64,000 nucleotides of DNA from Colias croceus (lineage: Eukaryota; Arthropoda; Insecta; Lepidoptera; Pieridae), in assembly GCF_905220415.1 (NCBI RefSeq), contig NC_059552.1, positions 2,061,001-2,125,000 of the forward strand, read 5' to 3'. The notes beneath the pieces are model-generated. The model saw only the letters and a list, made by a program, of their open reading frames with translations. It did no database searches and was not told the origin of the DNA. A program made the position numbers and the translations under genes. Numbering within the stretch: position 1 is the stretch's first letter; the number at the start of each line of letters is the position of its first letter. Shown piece after piece: positions 42,835-53,187 of the stretch.

Positions 42835-43646
42835 ATCTAAAATACGAGCAAAACGAGCGTGGTTTTATCATACATTCGTTTTAATCCTCCTGAACAAAAT
42901 ATAATTACGAATACTTATATTTCTTTTGGCAAATACTTTCATAACAGAAAGCACGTGGCTCAAACAGCAGAAACACAAAGTTAATTAAAACACTCCGTGC
43001 TGTAATTACGTGAAGTCGGATACAATATTATATTTCACTGAATTAAGAGTATCAATTACTTTCGCGAGTTAAAATTAGTTTTCTTTAAGTAGGTATTTTT
43101 CCAATTCGAACGAATATGTTGTTGGTGTAAAGATTTTATTTTAATTGAATTCAATTACACGCATTTTGCACGATTGCTTATAAAATCATCTGTTGTATTT
43201 CTTGTTTTTTTATTATTTAAACTAAGTATGGGTCATTATTGAAAATATTCATTAATTCATTCGATTAAAACAATAGTTCGTTTTTTTCCAAAAATACAAT
43301 AAACCACAACCAAAGCCGAAAACATAATTATAATTTCATTCAAACAACGTAAAACCAGTATTTTCTTTACGAAAAACAAATTGAAAATAGCAAAACATCA
43401 AAGCTAACCTATTTATAAAGACGCGATGTAATTTAAAGTTATCAAGGAAAGTAGGCCGTTGCCGCAAGTTTATAACATAGTATAAAGAGAACAAGTAAGT
43501 AATCTTCGAACAAAGCTACATAGCGCGTTTGTATGTATATTGTTTATACGTACGCAAGCTTGACGCACGCACACAACGCCGCTCGGTTCCTTCTCATGGA
43601 CCGTTCTCGTTCTCCGTCTCGTTCGCAATACTAGCTTTATGCAATT
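42835..43646. other. nAChR intron 10, no gene seen
   Basis: AT-rich DNA with no recognised element. Confidence 0.4.
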
Positions 43647-43860
43647 ACTAGCTTTTCGCCCGCGGCTTCGCCCGCGTTTGCAAAGAAAAACCCGCATAGT
43701 TCCCGTTCCAGTGGAATTTCCCGGATAAAACCTATCCTAAGTTATCTTCAATATGTGTGCTTAATTTCATTGTAATCGGTTCAGTAGTATTTGCGTGAAA
43801 GAGTAACAAACACACACACATCCTCACAAACTTTCGCATTTATAATATTAGTAGGATAGG
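43647..43860. mobile_element. RTE-like 3' tail repeat
   Basis: Starts ACTAGCTTTTCGCCCGCGGC and ends CTCACAAACTTTCGCATTTA followed by TAATATTAGTAGGATAGG. It is a close relative of the copy at 4,330-4,570, in the same orientation. Confidence 0.72.
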
Positions 43861-44841
43861 ATTAGGATTTAAAACATCAACTTGACAAGTGACAATCCTG
43901 CACCTCGCGAGTTTAGGTACCGTGAGCTCCTAAACGCCGGGAGTTGGTCTACTTGTTATCTTTATACTATGGTTATATCTAGGATTAACGAGATAAATGT
44001 AATAGGGAATATGCATAAAATTTTAAATGGCCTAAAATATTTTTTTCTCGAATACTTATTATCGTAATATTATAATGAAAAGGATTTTTTTTTATTTACT
44101 TTTTATTTAAACCCCTAAAATAATATTCAAAAAGTGCAAAATAAGAGAGCGAAATTCAAACTGCCAGAACGCGCCACCACTGGTCGAACGAAATGTGACG
44201 TCATTTGACACGACATTGTATGAATCATCACTCCATACTCCATAGTAAACACAAGTGTCATGTGACGTCACGCAAAGCGCGCGCACAATGGCGGCGTTTG
44301 AACTGCTTACATTTTTTAAAAGTTTTAAATTTCATTTTTAAAAATATCTAGAGTATTTTGAAGCCCATTAATATTTTTTTCTACGTTAAAAAATAGTAAA
44401 CTATTAATTTAAGACAAAAAAGAAAAACATGAATATTCCCCATTGCGATTCTAAGGATTTGTTAATGACCAATTTGTTTGGAACTTGATTCGGCTATCGT
44501 TAAAAATGTTGAAGTTTCGTAATTAAAAGTTCGAATTGTTTATAGTAGATATTGAATAATGGGAATTTGGGGCAAATTGGATATTGGTAATTTTGTTTAT
44601 TTGTTACTATTTTCACTTAAATTCTACTGATGACACAAATGAGTTTTGAATTAATTAAAAAATAATAACTAAAAGATATTAAAGGCACGTTTTCGCCGCT
44701 TGCTGGTATGTCTCACATAGACTTTTTGATCTATATTTTGGAGCACATTTTTGTGAATTTAACTGACAGATAAGCTAAACAGAACCTTTTCAGAAGATGT
44801 GATAATGAATTACCACTGAATTACTTATAGACAATCCGAGT
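43861..44841. other. nAChR intron 10, includes a GC-richer patch
   Basis: At 44,160-44,310 the sequence becomes GC-richer and contains two TGACGTCA-type words (GTGACGTCATTTG and GTGACGTCACGC) and GCGCGCGCACAATGGCGGCG. This looks like the end of a dispersed repeat rather than a promoter, but I cannot confirm the family. Confidence 0.4.
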
Positions 44842-46297
44842 AATTGGCCGTAGATAACCAAAAAGGATCCAACCCACAAAATGTTACTTTTGAGTTATTG
44901 AAGTTTGAAGTTTAACCTGTGTTTGTTCATATAAAGACTTGCTTGTGTTAATTGCTTCTTAAGGAAAAGTGTGTGTGTCAATGTATATTTTATTCTTACA
45001 AACAAATTTTATTGAATTTAGTATTATTTCTTGAAATATTCAGCTAAATGTGTGTTAGGATCCTTTTTGATAAAACCTATTTTCAATTATGATAAGTGAA
45101 TTTTCATTTCGCAAAAACGATTCAAAGTAGCTAATTGCTACTAAGATCCTTATTTTTTTTTAATTTCGTAAATAAAACAACTAACTTTCAATTTTTTTTT
45201 TCATTATTTATATAAAACATATTAATTCTATCCGATTTACTATTCTTCTTCGTGTGCAAAGTCCGGTTCATCGCCATATCTACATCGTCATGAAGTCTTG
45301 GATTGCCCCCTTGGATTGATTTATAGAAATCCAGGCAGTATTTAGATAAATAGTCAAAGATTGACTCCAAATCGTCTAATTGGGCTTTTCTTTAACATTT
45401 GGCCATAGTCATTGAAAATCATTATCAGATACCTCCGAAGATTTACCTTTCGAGCCCGCCCATACATACAACTTTTGCATCGACTAAACTGATCTGTCGA
45501 GCTGTATTCTCCTCTTGAATTCAACATGACTAAACTGTTTAGTCGATGGAGGTGCGCATACAATCGATTTCAGTCTTAATAATTTATATCCCCAACAAAC
45601 CTTACAGTCTTCTATAGGCAATTCTTGAATGAAGGTAATAAAGATCACATGAGCGCGTGATCGATAGTTGTGCGAGTAATTTTTTTTTGTTACTTCGACA
45701 TGTTCGTCAGCTTCGTAAATTTTTTCAGGTATTTTCGAAGTGCTTCTATTTTAGAAAAATCGGTATAAAAAAGGCAAAGATGTGTGACCCGATCAAGATA
45801 CTTGGAGTGTGAACTTAATGCATGCCTAACGCCTCAAGCTTTAAATACATAATATTCAGTCTATCCAAATGTTCTGAATCGTTTTTGTTATTAAACCAGT
45901 ATACATTTCTACAAAATTCAGTTTAACAAAAGAGATCCATGCTTTCTGAATCTTTTTAGTGATTTATCTATTGCATCATAATATCATAAAAATTAAATAT
46001 CTAAAAGGATCCACATGCTTTTGGATTTTTTTTAACATTTTAGTTTTGTGTTAGTTTCTTAGACTGAGCGTTTTACAATATGATCCAAGAAGAATGGATT
46101 GTTTTTACGAAACTAAAATATGGCTTCTCCATACATGTGGGTTGGTACCCAGTGTCAATTTAACGTCAAAATATTCATATTTTACTTGGATTGTTTTTGC
46201 TAATCGAAAATATAGACCTAGACGAGCAGTTTGGTATATTTAACTCATTTTCGGTCATGTTGTGGGTTGGATCCTTTTTGCTTATCTACGGCCAATT
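44842..46297. mobile_element. 1.46-kb TIR element with AAAAGGATCC motifs
   Basis: AATTGGCCGTAGATAACCAA starts at 44842 and is mirrored at the right end, finishing GCTTATCTACGGCCAATT at 46297. The inverted repeat is about 38 bp with one mismatch and includes AAAAAGGATCCAACCCACAA. The GGATCC word recurs inside at about 45,058 and 46,007. On the minus strand, broken frames at 45,188-45,720 read like a decayed protein (for example HRLNSLVMLNSR, IEDCKVCWGYK), presumably a transposase, which I do not recognise. No convincing target duplication is seen. Confidence 0.65.
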
Positions 46298-46570
46298 GTG
46301 AAAAAGGGTGGTTGGAAACAACAATTTTTTTTTTTTCTATAATCAGTCAGATGAATTTACAAACATTTGAAAAACTGGAATCGGATATATAAAACGAAAT
46401 ATAATTTAAATAGTTGTAAAAGAAGAGTTATTTAGAATAGGTATAAAAATTGTAAGTGTTTCCAATCACCCCCGTGCTCAATTACCCGGGTCTTTATAAT
46501 ATCTCAATTAATAACAATTACCTAGAATTTGATATGGAAAAAAATACCGAAAAGAAAAATATTCTTCAAC
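46298..46570. other. nAChR intron 10, no gene seen
   Basis: Short AT-rich spacer. Confidence 0.4.
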
Positions 46571-46751
46571 GGGCGATTTTTCAATCAGTGGTTAAAAGTT
46601 ATCCTCCCAATAACGTAATAGACAGTAATATAATATATTATGTAACCTATAAAACTCCAATAGTTTCGCATAGAACGTATTTTTGAAATGGTCGTTCAAT
46701 ACTTACTTAATTCGACGAATAAGTTTTAACCTAGGATTGAAAAATCAGCCC
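46571..46751. mobile_element. Diverged Harbinger-like MITE close to exon 10
   Basis: GGGCGATTTTTCAATC on the left and GATTGAAAAATCAGCCC on the right, plus the shared interior word AATTCGACGAATAAGTTTTA, match the MITE at 20,779. It ends 48 bp from the exon 10 donor (exon edge 46,800). The flanking TAA is clear only on the right. Confidence 0.65.
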
Positions 46752-46799
46752 TAAATATAACAAAAATATATAATAATATATCAAAAAAGCATAACTTAC

Positions 46800-46912
46800 T
46801 TCATTATCCTTATCCGCGTCTTTAATATGTTGCGCGATGAATCGCACGCTCTGTAGCGCGGCAGCTACTTCGGGAGAGAGATGCCGTGGTAGCATGTTTT
46901 CCGATTCCGTTA
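46800..46912 (-). CDS. nAChRalpha8: nAChR alpha subunit, exon 10: cytoplasmic loop and MA helix
   Basis: 113 bp, acceptor TTTCCTAG and donor GAA|GTAAGT. The exon completes the Val codon split with exon 9, then gives 37 residues (423-459), TESENMLPRHLSPEVAAALQ followed by SVRFIAQHIKDADKDNE. The segment from HLSPEV onward is the conserved amphipathic (MA) helix that precedes M4 in nAChR subunits and lines the intracellular portals of the channel. It ends in phase 0, matching exon 11. A MITE lies in the intron 48 bp from the donor. Confidence 0.9.
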
Positions 46913-47151
46913 CTAGGAAAAATATGTTTATATTGAAATTGTAACACTATGTAGCCTTAAGCTGTGTGAATAAAGTAATGAAAATGTAATTGTGAGTACA
47001 AAAAATCGCAAAAAATCACAAAAAGTTTTTAGAATACACGTTTAGAACAGGATCTTAATAATTTATTTTTTTTAGTTTTTTCGTGTGTGTACATGTCTGT
47101 GTGTGTTGTGTGTCTCTGTGTGTGAATTTATGAGTTTATGTGTGTGTATAC
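46913..47151. other. nAChR intron 9
   Basis: 239 bp, with a TGTG-rich tract next to the exon 9 donor. Confidence 0.6.
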
Positions 47152-47264
47152 CTGAAGGTCGTTGATGTGCTCCAGCTCCAAGCATATCGTCTTCAGGTCC
47201 TGGAGACTTGCGATAGTCACCATCATCACCCTTGCCGGTAGAAAACGCGTCCGTCAGACTGTCC
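47152..47264 (-). CDS. nAChRalpha8: nAChR alpha subunit, exon 9: M3-M4 cytoplasmic loop
   Basis: 113 bp, acceptor CAGTAG and donor TCAG|GTATAC. It completes the split Arg codon from exon 8 and encodes residues 385-421, DSLTDAFSTGKGDDGDYRKS followed by PGPEDDMLGAGAHQRPS. This is the variable, low-complexity part of the large cytoplasmic loop, where receptor trafficking and phosphorylation signals usually lie. An alternative acceptor three bases upstream (CCAG) would insert TAG, a stop, so the chosen boundary is the only sensible one. The small size and the 239-bp intron beside it would make it easy to skip. Skipping exon 9 alone (113 bp) would shift the frame. Confidence 0.85.
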
Positions 47265-49771
47265 CTACTGGACAATCATATAAAAATCGTTTATTTACAA
47301 AAAAAGGCGTGTGTGCCGAGCACATGTGTCAGAAGTGAAACTTCTTTGGCAAGATTTAAAGATACCCAAATTCAATTCATCTTATAACAACTAACAAGTC
47401 GTCGCCTTATTCCATGGCGTGACGGTATTGCAATGATGCGACCTTGAAATTTTACTCTCAATGCGCCTAAAGAAGTTCCACTTCAAAAAAAACTTGACTG
47501 AATACAGGATGTGTCATAATGGATAACGAATATCTCATGGGAGGGATTTTTAAACACAAAATGCTTTATTCTGAATCGACACAACGTCTTCTTTCTCTAG
47601 TTACCTGGTACCACATTATCCGTTCATTGTGCCGAACGTTGTATTATAATAAAAAGAAAATCTAACCAGCTCCAAAATTTACAAATCTGGCTCTAACTTT
47701 TAACTTCACACAATGTTCGTCGTTAAACTTACATTATGCACGTATCGTATCTTTTTAATTTAAAATCCCTTGCCAAACGAGCGAAGTATCAGCTTATATA
47801 TTTTTCATATCGACTGACAAGCGATACCGGGTCGTATTATATGAACATTAGAGGCGCTCGCGTCACGTGCGCCGTTTGATAAATGCGAGAACACGCAAAA
47901 TACTTTTCTATGAGTTTAGAGGTGATGGCACAGTGGGTAATTTGTAACAATTCGGATGTAACAATTTGTTGCCAGGAGCGGCAATTTCATAATATTTATT
48001 TTGAACCCATTTGAATTTTTTTTTTTTCATTTCATTTCATATTCTTAAAACTAACTAAGAAAAGGAAAGCGCGGTGTATATGTTGCCGTCATCTGGTTGA
48101 ATCTGCTTTTTGATTGAAAGACGAGCTTTCATTGAAAGATGACTGTCCACGAAAAGGCGGTTGCGAGCCAAAGTAAATAAGCACGATATACGACTTCAAA
48201 TATTATGATTTTGTCATCAATCTAGATCGACTTATTAATTCACGTGCCCAATCATATTTATGTACGTTTAACGCTCTCATAATGTACCAAAATAGCGGCT
48301 AAAACCTTTTCATTATTCAGGTACTCAGTGTATCCTTAGCTTACTGCATATATTACAGCATAGCATTTTAGAATATTGACTAAATTATCGCTCATTCGAG
48401 CCATTTGCCCGGGGCGTAAACAACGCACCGCGGTTTTACTCGTAAAATATTTTACATTTCACTTCACCCAATAAACGGGTTTTACGACCCAATAAGGATA
48501 TTATATTATACGGAAAACAATTTTGAACGGTTTGAAATTAAATAAAAATTTGAGCCCAGTCAGACAGTGTCAATAACGATGTAATCGAGTGAAAACCAAT
48601 CGATTGATAATAATATCGATTTTATTAGCATTTTATATACAACCTAAACAATACTTGAAATACAAATTCCAATAATAATTTAATTATGTAAATCGTACAG
48701 TATTAATATAAAGCAAGTTGTATTGAAATTTCATCTTGAAAACACAACCGCGAACATTAACAAAATAAAGTAACTGTTAATTGAAATGTTATGCTCAAAA
48801 TCGAATATCGCTCAAATGAAACTTTGTTGATATTAACGAAACATCAGAGCTGTGGAAACACAACATTCCACTCAAAATGAAATCGCTAGAAAAGATACGA
48901 GCTTTTAAATTCGCGAATGGATGGCCGTATCGCGTGCGATATTTTAATAAACGTTACAAATTACAACGACTGATTGATGTATCTTTAATTATTGAATTTG
49001 ACGATTTTTCTCGTCTTATCTTTAAAGGTACTGATATTAAAACAGAATTTTAGTATTAGGACTCCTTTTATGAGTTAGGCAGTAATCGACCTCGCTAATC
49101 AATTAATTAATTATTAATGTACAATCAAAATATTATAAAAAAACCTGTAATTACAATACAACGAATCCCTCAAAACTCGATAAACGGTTGTTTAAAAATA
49201 GGACAGTATTATCATCAACGCGAATTTCAACGTTAAATATATCCAATTCATTAACTGCAATTTTAGTATCGCCTTTAAACATTCATATTTCATCATAGAA
49301 TCAGAATATCCTACAATTATCAAATAGCAGTACACTTTGCGAATACGAAAACTGTATCATAGAGATGTACCGGTAAATTAATGTCCGCCAGTATGAACCA
49401 GTATGAACCGGATTAATCTAGCGCGGCTCACGAGCACCGGATTTTGCGGAAATCACATGGCTACGAGCCTTTGAGGTATTTTCACGTTTCTTTAAATATT
49501 ATTTTAGTGACTTATGTTTATTATCTTTTTAGAGAGTTCTGTCAATTTAAATTTGGAATAAGGTTATGAAAAATGACATTTATTTTTTACAGGTTTATTA
49601 TCATCTGAGCGGATATAACTAATGGAAGCTACGAGTATTGTGAGAAACAGTATACGCAACCAAAAAATCTTAGGATGAAAAGATGAACGGTTTACAATTT
49701 TAATGCAAATTATAAAGCAAGTAAAACGAACAGAAATTAGGAAAAATATTACAGTAATTAAAATAACTTAC
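47265..49771. other. nAChR intron 8
   Basis: 2,507 bp of AT-rich sequence in which I recognise no element and no exon. Confidence 0.5.
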
Positions 49772-49924
49772 CTCATATCCAATTCATTAGTATATCCGTT
49801 AGAAACGAAGGTATCATCGTAATCTGGCAGCGAGTACTTGGTGCGCCTCATCATGAGGAGCTTCGGCATGAACTGCAGGAACACCTTCTTCATCCATGGC
49901 GACATTGTATGCGTCGATGGTGAC
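49772..49924 (-). CDS. nAChRalpha8: nAChR alpha subunit, exon 8: start of the cytoplasmic loop after M3
   Basis: 153 bp, acceptor TTCGAAG and donor ATGAG|GTAAGT. It begins by completing the Arg codon opened by either exon 7a or 7b (CAC/CAT TTC AG|G) and encodes residues 334-383, SPSTHTMSPWMKKVFLQFMP and on to KLLMMRRTKYSLPDYDDTFV. The SPSTHxMSPW start and the MPKLLMMRRTKY block are the conserved post-M3 segment of this insect subunit group. The polypyrimidine tract before the acceptor is weak, which may matter for the alternative splicing just upstream. It ends with two bases of the Arg codon completed by exon 9. Confidence 0.92.
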
Positions 49925-50261
49925 CTTCGAATTACGACCACATTTCAAGAGACAATCCTCCAAATATATCATCATCATGATGCTACTTAAAGGGGAAGTG
50001 CTTTAAAGTGCTAAATCAGTAATCATTGCCTCATTAACCGTGTTTGTGCTTCGGATGCAACATGCATCCAGCTAACAGACCTCTCCATACCCTACGATAT
50101 TGCCAATTACGTGTATATATTTATCGATAACATCTGCACAATTATGAACACAAAGCGCACGTTTTATAATGGCAGTTAAATTTTAACTGGCCACATAAAT
50201 AACACATTAAACAAAGGCCGAATGGTCCTCAAAACTAAAGCGCGCAAGCATTATATTTTTA
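49925..50261. other. nAChR intron between exon 7a and exon 8, 3' part
   Basis: No element recognised. Confidence 0.5.
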
Positions 50262-50715
50262 ACCGACTTCAAAAAAAAAGGAGGAGGTTATCAATTCGGC
50301 CGGTATATTTTTTTTTTTTTTTTTTTTTTATGTATGTACACCGATTACTCCGAGGTTTCTGAACCGATTTACGTGATTCTTTTTTTGTTCGATGCGGGAT
50401 GGTGTCGAATTGGTCCCATAAAAATTTTATTCGGCTAGGCCTAGTAGTTTTTATTTTATGAGCATTTTTGTCTGTACTCGATGACTTAATTTCAATGTAG
50501 CAAGTAACTTTGATTCACTTCCCGGTAACCGATTGAGCTGAAATTTTGTATACGAATGTAAATTGGATAGCGATGAAACATTATCATGACATGGAGCTGA
50601 TCTGATGATGGAATCGGAAGGTGGCCATAGGAACTCAGTAATATATTGACTCAACTTTATCGAGTTTGGGCTCGTTTGATTCGTGTTGAAAAATACACTA
50701 AAAAAAGTATTAAAT
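50262..50715. mobile_element. Dispersed lepidopteran repeat (AACCGACTTC family)
   Basis: Starts AACCGACTTCAAAAAAAAAG followed by GAGGAGGTTATCAATTCG, then a poly-T run, TGTATGTACACCGATTACTC and GGTTTCTGAACCGATTTACG. I have the clear impression of a very common lepidopteran repeat but cannot name its class. Its first word recurs in both arms of the adjacent hairpin. Confidence 0.55.
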
Positions 50716-51001
50716 AAAAATAACTGCGTTAAAAACAACCGACTTCAAAAACGGAAAAGTAAGAAATAAAAAAGATTTGATATTATTAATTACTACATAT
50801 TATTTTTATGTGCTATTTATTAAATAGGTTTGAAGTCGGTGCCAAACACTAAGCACTTAGTATTAAGCCCATGCACCGACATCAAACCTTTTTAGTAAAT
50901 AGCACATAAAAATAATATGTAGTAATTAATAATATCAAATCTTTTTTATTTCTTACTTTTCCGTTTTTGAAGTCGGTTGTTTTTAACGCAGTTATTTTTT
51001 A
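50716..51001. repeat. Large near-perfect hairpin (arms ~127 bp)
   Basis: The left arm (about 50,716-50,842) and right arm (about 50,875-51,001) are inverted copies with only a few mismatches, separated by about 32 bp. The left arm includes AACAACCGACTTCAAAAACG and the right arm its complement. It is adjacent to, and shares words with, the AACCGACTTC repeat, so it may be two inverted repeat ends brought together. It lies in the intron that follows the alternative exon 7 pair in the transcript. Confidence 0.8.
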
Positions 51002-52634
51002 CAATCATTATTCTATTTCCCCGTCACACCCGGTCAATGAACGTATCATCAACGTTAATGCACCGTAATACCTCGTTAAGCTGTTTGCGACAAATTATGT
51101 CTGTGATAATTGCTGCTATCACAAAATCTGCTATTATTCCCGTCGCCATGTTAGGCATTATTATTGGGTTGTAATGTTTCGCAATAACAAAAGACGTTAA
51201 CGCACATTATGTGCCACTGAAATAATTATCATTTTAACAATACGCCTCGCCGTTACTGGGTTCTCTTGTGTATAGAGCCTCTTATTAATAGCTTTTATAG
51301 CGTAATGTATCAAATTATTTGATTAAATTTTAGTGTTATTATTCACGTGACACGTGATTCAGTGACGTGTTTATTTCTATTTAATTAGATTATAGTGTAA
51401 TTAATTAGCTAAGTATAATTCTTTTGTAATGTATTGAACAGTACTCAATAAGTAAATCGACGATTAAATACTGAAAATACAATAGCACTCACAGATAGAA
51501 TCAAACCAAATGAAAATAACAGCGGACGTTAGAATTTATGCAGCAATTTGCATAGCCGCGTACAACACTACACGAATTTATGTACTTCATTAATTTTTAT
51601 TTTCAACGCCAAACGGGATTTGTTTTGAATTGTATACAGAAAACTGAATATAGGATGTTATTGATTTTTTAGACGCTTCAAATGCAGATTTTACCCCATA
51701 ACAAAACAATTCGTAGATTTTCAATTAGAAAATTCTATTCGATAAACTTTTTACATTTCAACAGCAAACTACAGTTGTAATTGAATCTGTTGTTTTCATT
51801 TTTTATTTTGATCCTCTCGAGTAAATATTAACTGAGATAACGTAGTAACACGATATATAAATGTATATCGCTCTCTTCGTATTGAAAATTTTATTTTAGG
51901 TATTGCGATAGAAATATTAAAACGAATACTCCGTAGTATAAAATTGATAAAAGAACTCACTTCCTTTCATCACGATAGTAAAATTGAAAATGGAAGTGCA
52001 CCAAATGCAAGTGCAGAAGCTCATATAAATATAAACATAACACATGCATTCAATAAACGATTCTCTCATGGTGCTAGTAATAATTTATATGCTTTTGTCG
52101 AGTTATCGCATACCAATGGCACAATAGGGTAAGATTTATGTAGCAAGCCTTTGTACTGATACATTCTGTGCTGGAGAAATTACGTTCGGTATTTTAGTTG
52201 CATTATTTGTGGTCTTTAGTAACGAATGGAATCAATGCGTAATGTTCGTCTAGCTATTCGGTTAGAGATCGCTTCACAGTCCATGTATTTGTGCAAATGA
52301 TTTTTCTATGTGTGTTTTAATTTGTCGATGTGACGGATCCAAAAATATTGGCAAATCGAATTAAACAGTGCTTATAATAAACTGATTACTATAATCGAAC
52401 TTTGTAAAATAACTATATCGTCCATGTGATCTATTCAAAGGATATTTGCAGATTGCAATAGACGATGCTTACGTTTCGAACTAATCATAGACTCGGAACT
52501 AATTATGAAAATCCTGTAAAATTGCAATATCATGAAAAAAATTCGCATTTCACACAAGTGCTTCCTCAAATAGTAAACTGGTCAATACAAAAAGTTCGTG
52601 TTAAAAAAGTTCTATCTACTATAATACGACTTAC
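51002..52634. other. nAChR intron between exon 7a and exon 8, 5' part
   Basis: AT-rich intron, nothing recognised. Confidence 0.5.
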
Positions 52635-52810
52635 CTGAAGTGCACGTTTAGTACCAACACAGTCATCCACACGCTGAGGGACACCAGGATCATGGTGAAC
52701 AGCAAATACTTCCCCAAGAGCGGTATGGCGAGGGACGTCGGCGGTATGATCTCGGCCAAGAGGAGGAAGAACACCGTCAACGAGACGAGTATCGAGATGC
52801 TTAACGATAT
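52635..52810 (-). CDS. nAChRalpha8: nAChR alpha subunit, alternative exon 7a: M2 pore helix and M3
   Basis: 176 bp, acceptor TTTTGTCGTAG and strong donor TTCAG|GTAAGT. It gives 58 residues (275-332), starting ISLSISILVSLTVFFLLLAE, plus two bases of an Arg codon. It begins in phase 0 directly after SDSGEK of exon 6, so its first residue is position 1' of M2. It carries Ser at 4', Val at 9' (where most nAChR subunits have Leu), Leu at 17' and Glu at 20'; then IIPPTSLAIPLLGKYLLFTM leads into M3. The tail reads WMTVLVLNVHF. It is an in-phase alternative to exon 7b at 53,012-53,187. Using both would add 176 bp (not a multiple of three) and shift the frame. Confidence 0.92.
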
Positions 52811-52920
52811 CTACGACAAAACATTACCTGTGAACGCCCGCACCTTGCGGTTTGGGCGGACGTATTCTAGTCATTTGTGTGCAGCGCCGCTATCCCTACC
52901 GCCGAGACTCGCGTCTCCGT

Positions 52921-52984
52921 CGAGCTAGGGTTGCCAATTCGAATAACCTCACAAACATCTGAAAGAATTGGCAGCCCTAGCTCG
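52921..52984 (-). promoter_or_regulatory. Stem-loop in the intron between exons 7b and 7a
   Basis: CGAGCTAGGGTTGCCAATTC (52,921-52,940) is the inverted copy, with one mismatch, of GAATTGGCAGCCCTAGCTCG (52,965-52,984). The 24-nt loop lies at 52,941-52,964. In the pre-mRNA the stem starts about 26 nt after the exon 7b donor and ends about 110 nt before the exon 7a acceptor. Such a stem could shorten or occlude this 201-bp intron and prevent 7b-7a joining. The structure is seen in the sequence; its role is inferred. Confidence 0.65.
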
Positions 52985-53011
52985 GCCATCGCGCTAGCCT
53001 AGTCGAATTAC

Positions 53012-53187
53012 CTGAAATGCACGTTAACAATGCACACAGTGACCCACACGCTGAGGGACACGAGGATCATAGTGAATAGCAGATACTTCCCGAGCAAAGG
53101 GATCGCCAGGGATGTTGGCGGGATGATCTCGGCCAGACCGAGGAAGAACACTGTGAGGGACACCAGGATGGAGATGCAGAGCGATAT
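53012..53187 (-). CDS. nAChRalpha8: nAChR alpha subunit, alternative exon 7b: M2 pore helix and M3
   Basis: 176 bp, acceptor CTCTCCCGTAG and weaker donor TTCAG|GTAATT. It gives 58 residues, starting ISLCISILVSLTVFFLGLAE, aligned end to end with exon 7a. Fifty-two of 58 residues are identical. The changes are Cys for Ser at M2 4', Gly for Leu at M2 17', and four in M3 (V/M, C/L, I/V, V/L; tail WVTVCIVNVHF). Both phases equal those of 7a, so either exon joins exon 6 to exon 8. Silent sites have diverged widely while the protein is conserved, which argues for an old duplication kept under selection, not a recent duplicate. Which copy is the default is not visible from the sequence; 7a has the better donor. 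Confidence 0.9.

Noticed and set aside
43470..43697. 75-codon Arg/Cys-rich minus-strand frame
   Set aside because: Its start lies in the RTE-like repeat and the rest is low-complexity; no support as a gene.
44160..44310. Possible promoter or CpG-rich element with two TGACGTCA words
   Set aside because: No start codon, exon or conserved core promoter nearby; it more likely belongs to a dispersed repeat.
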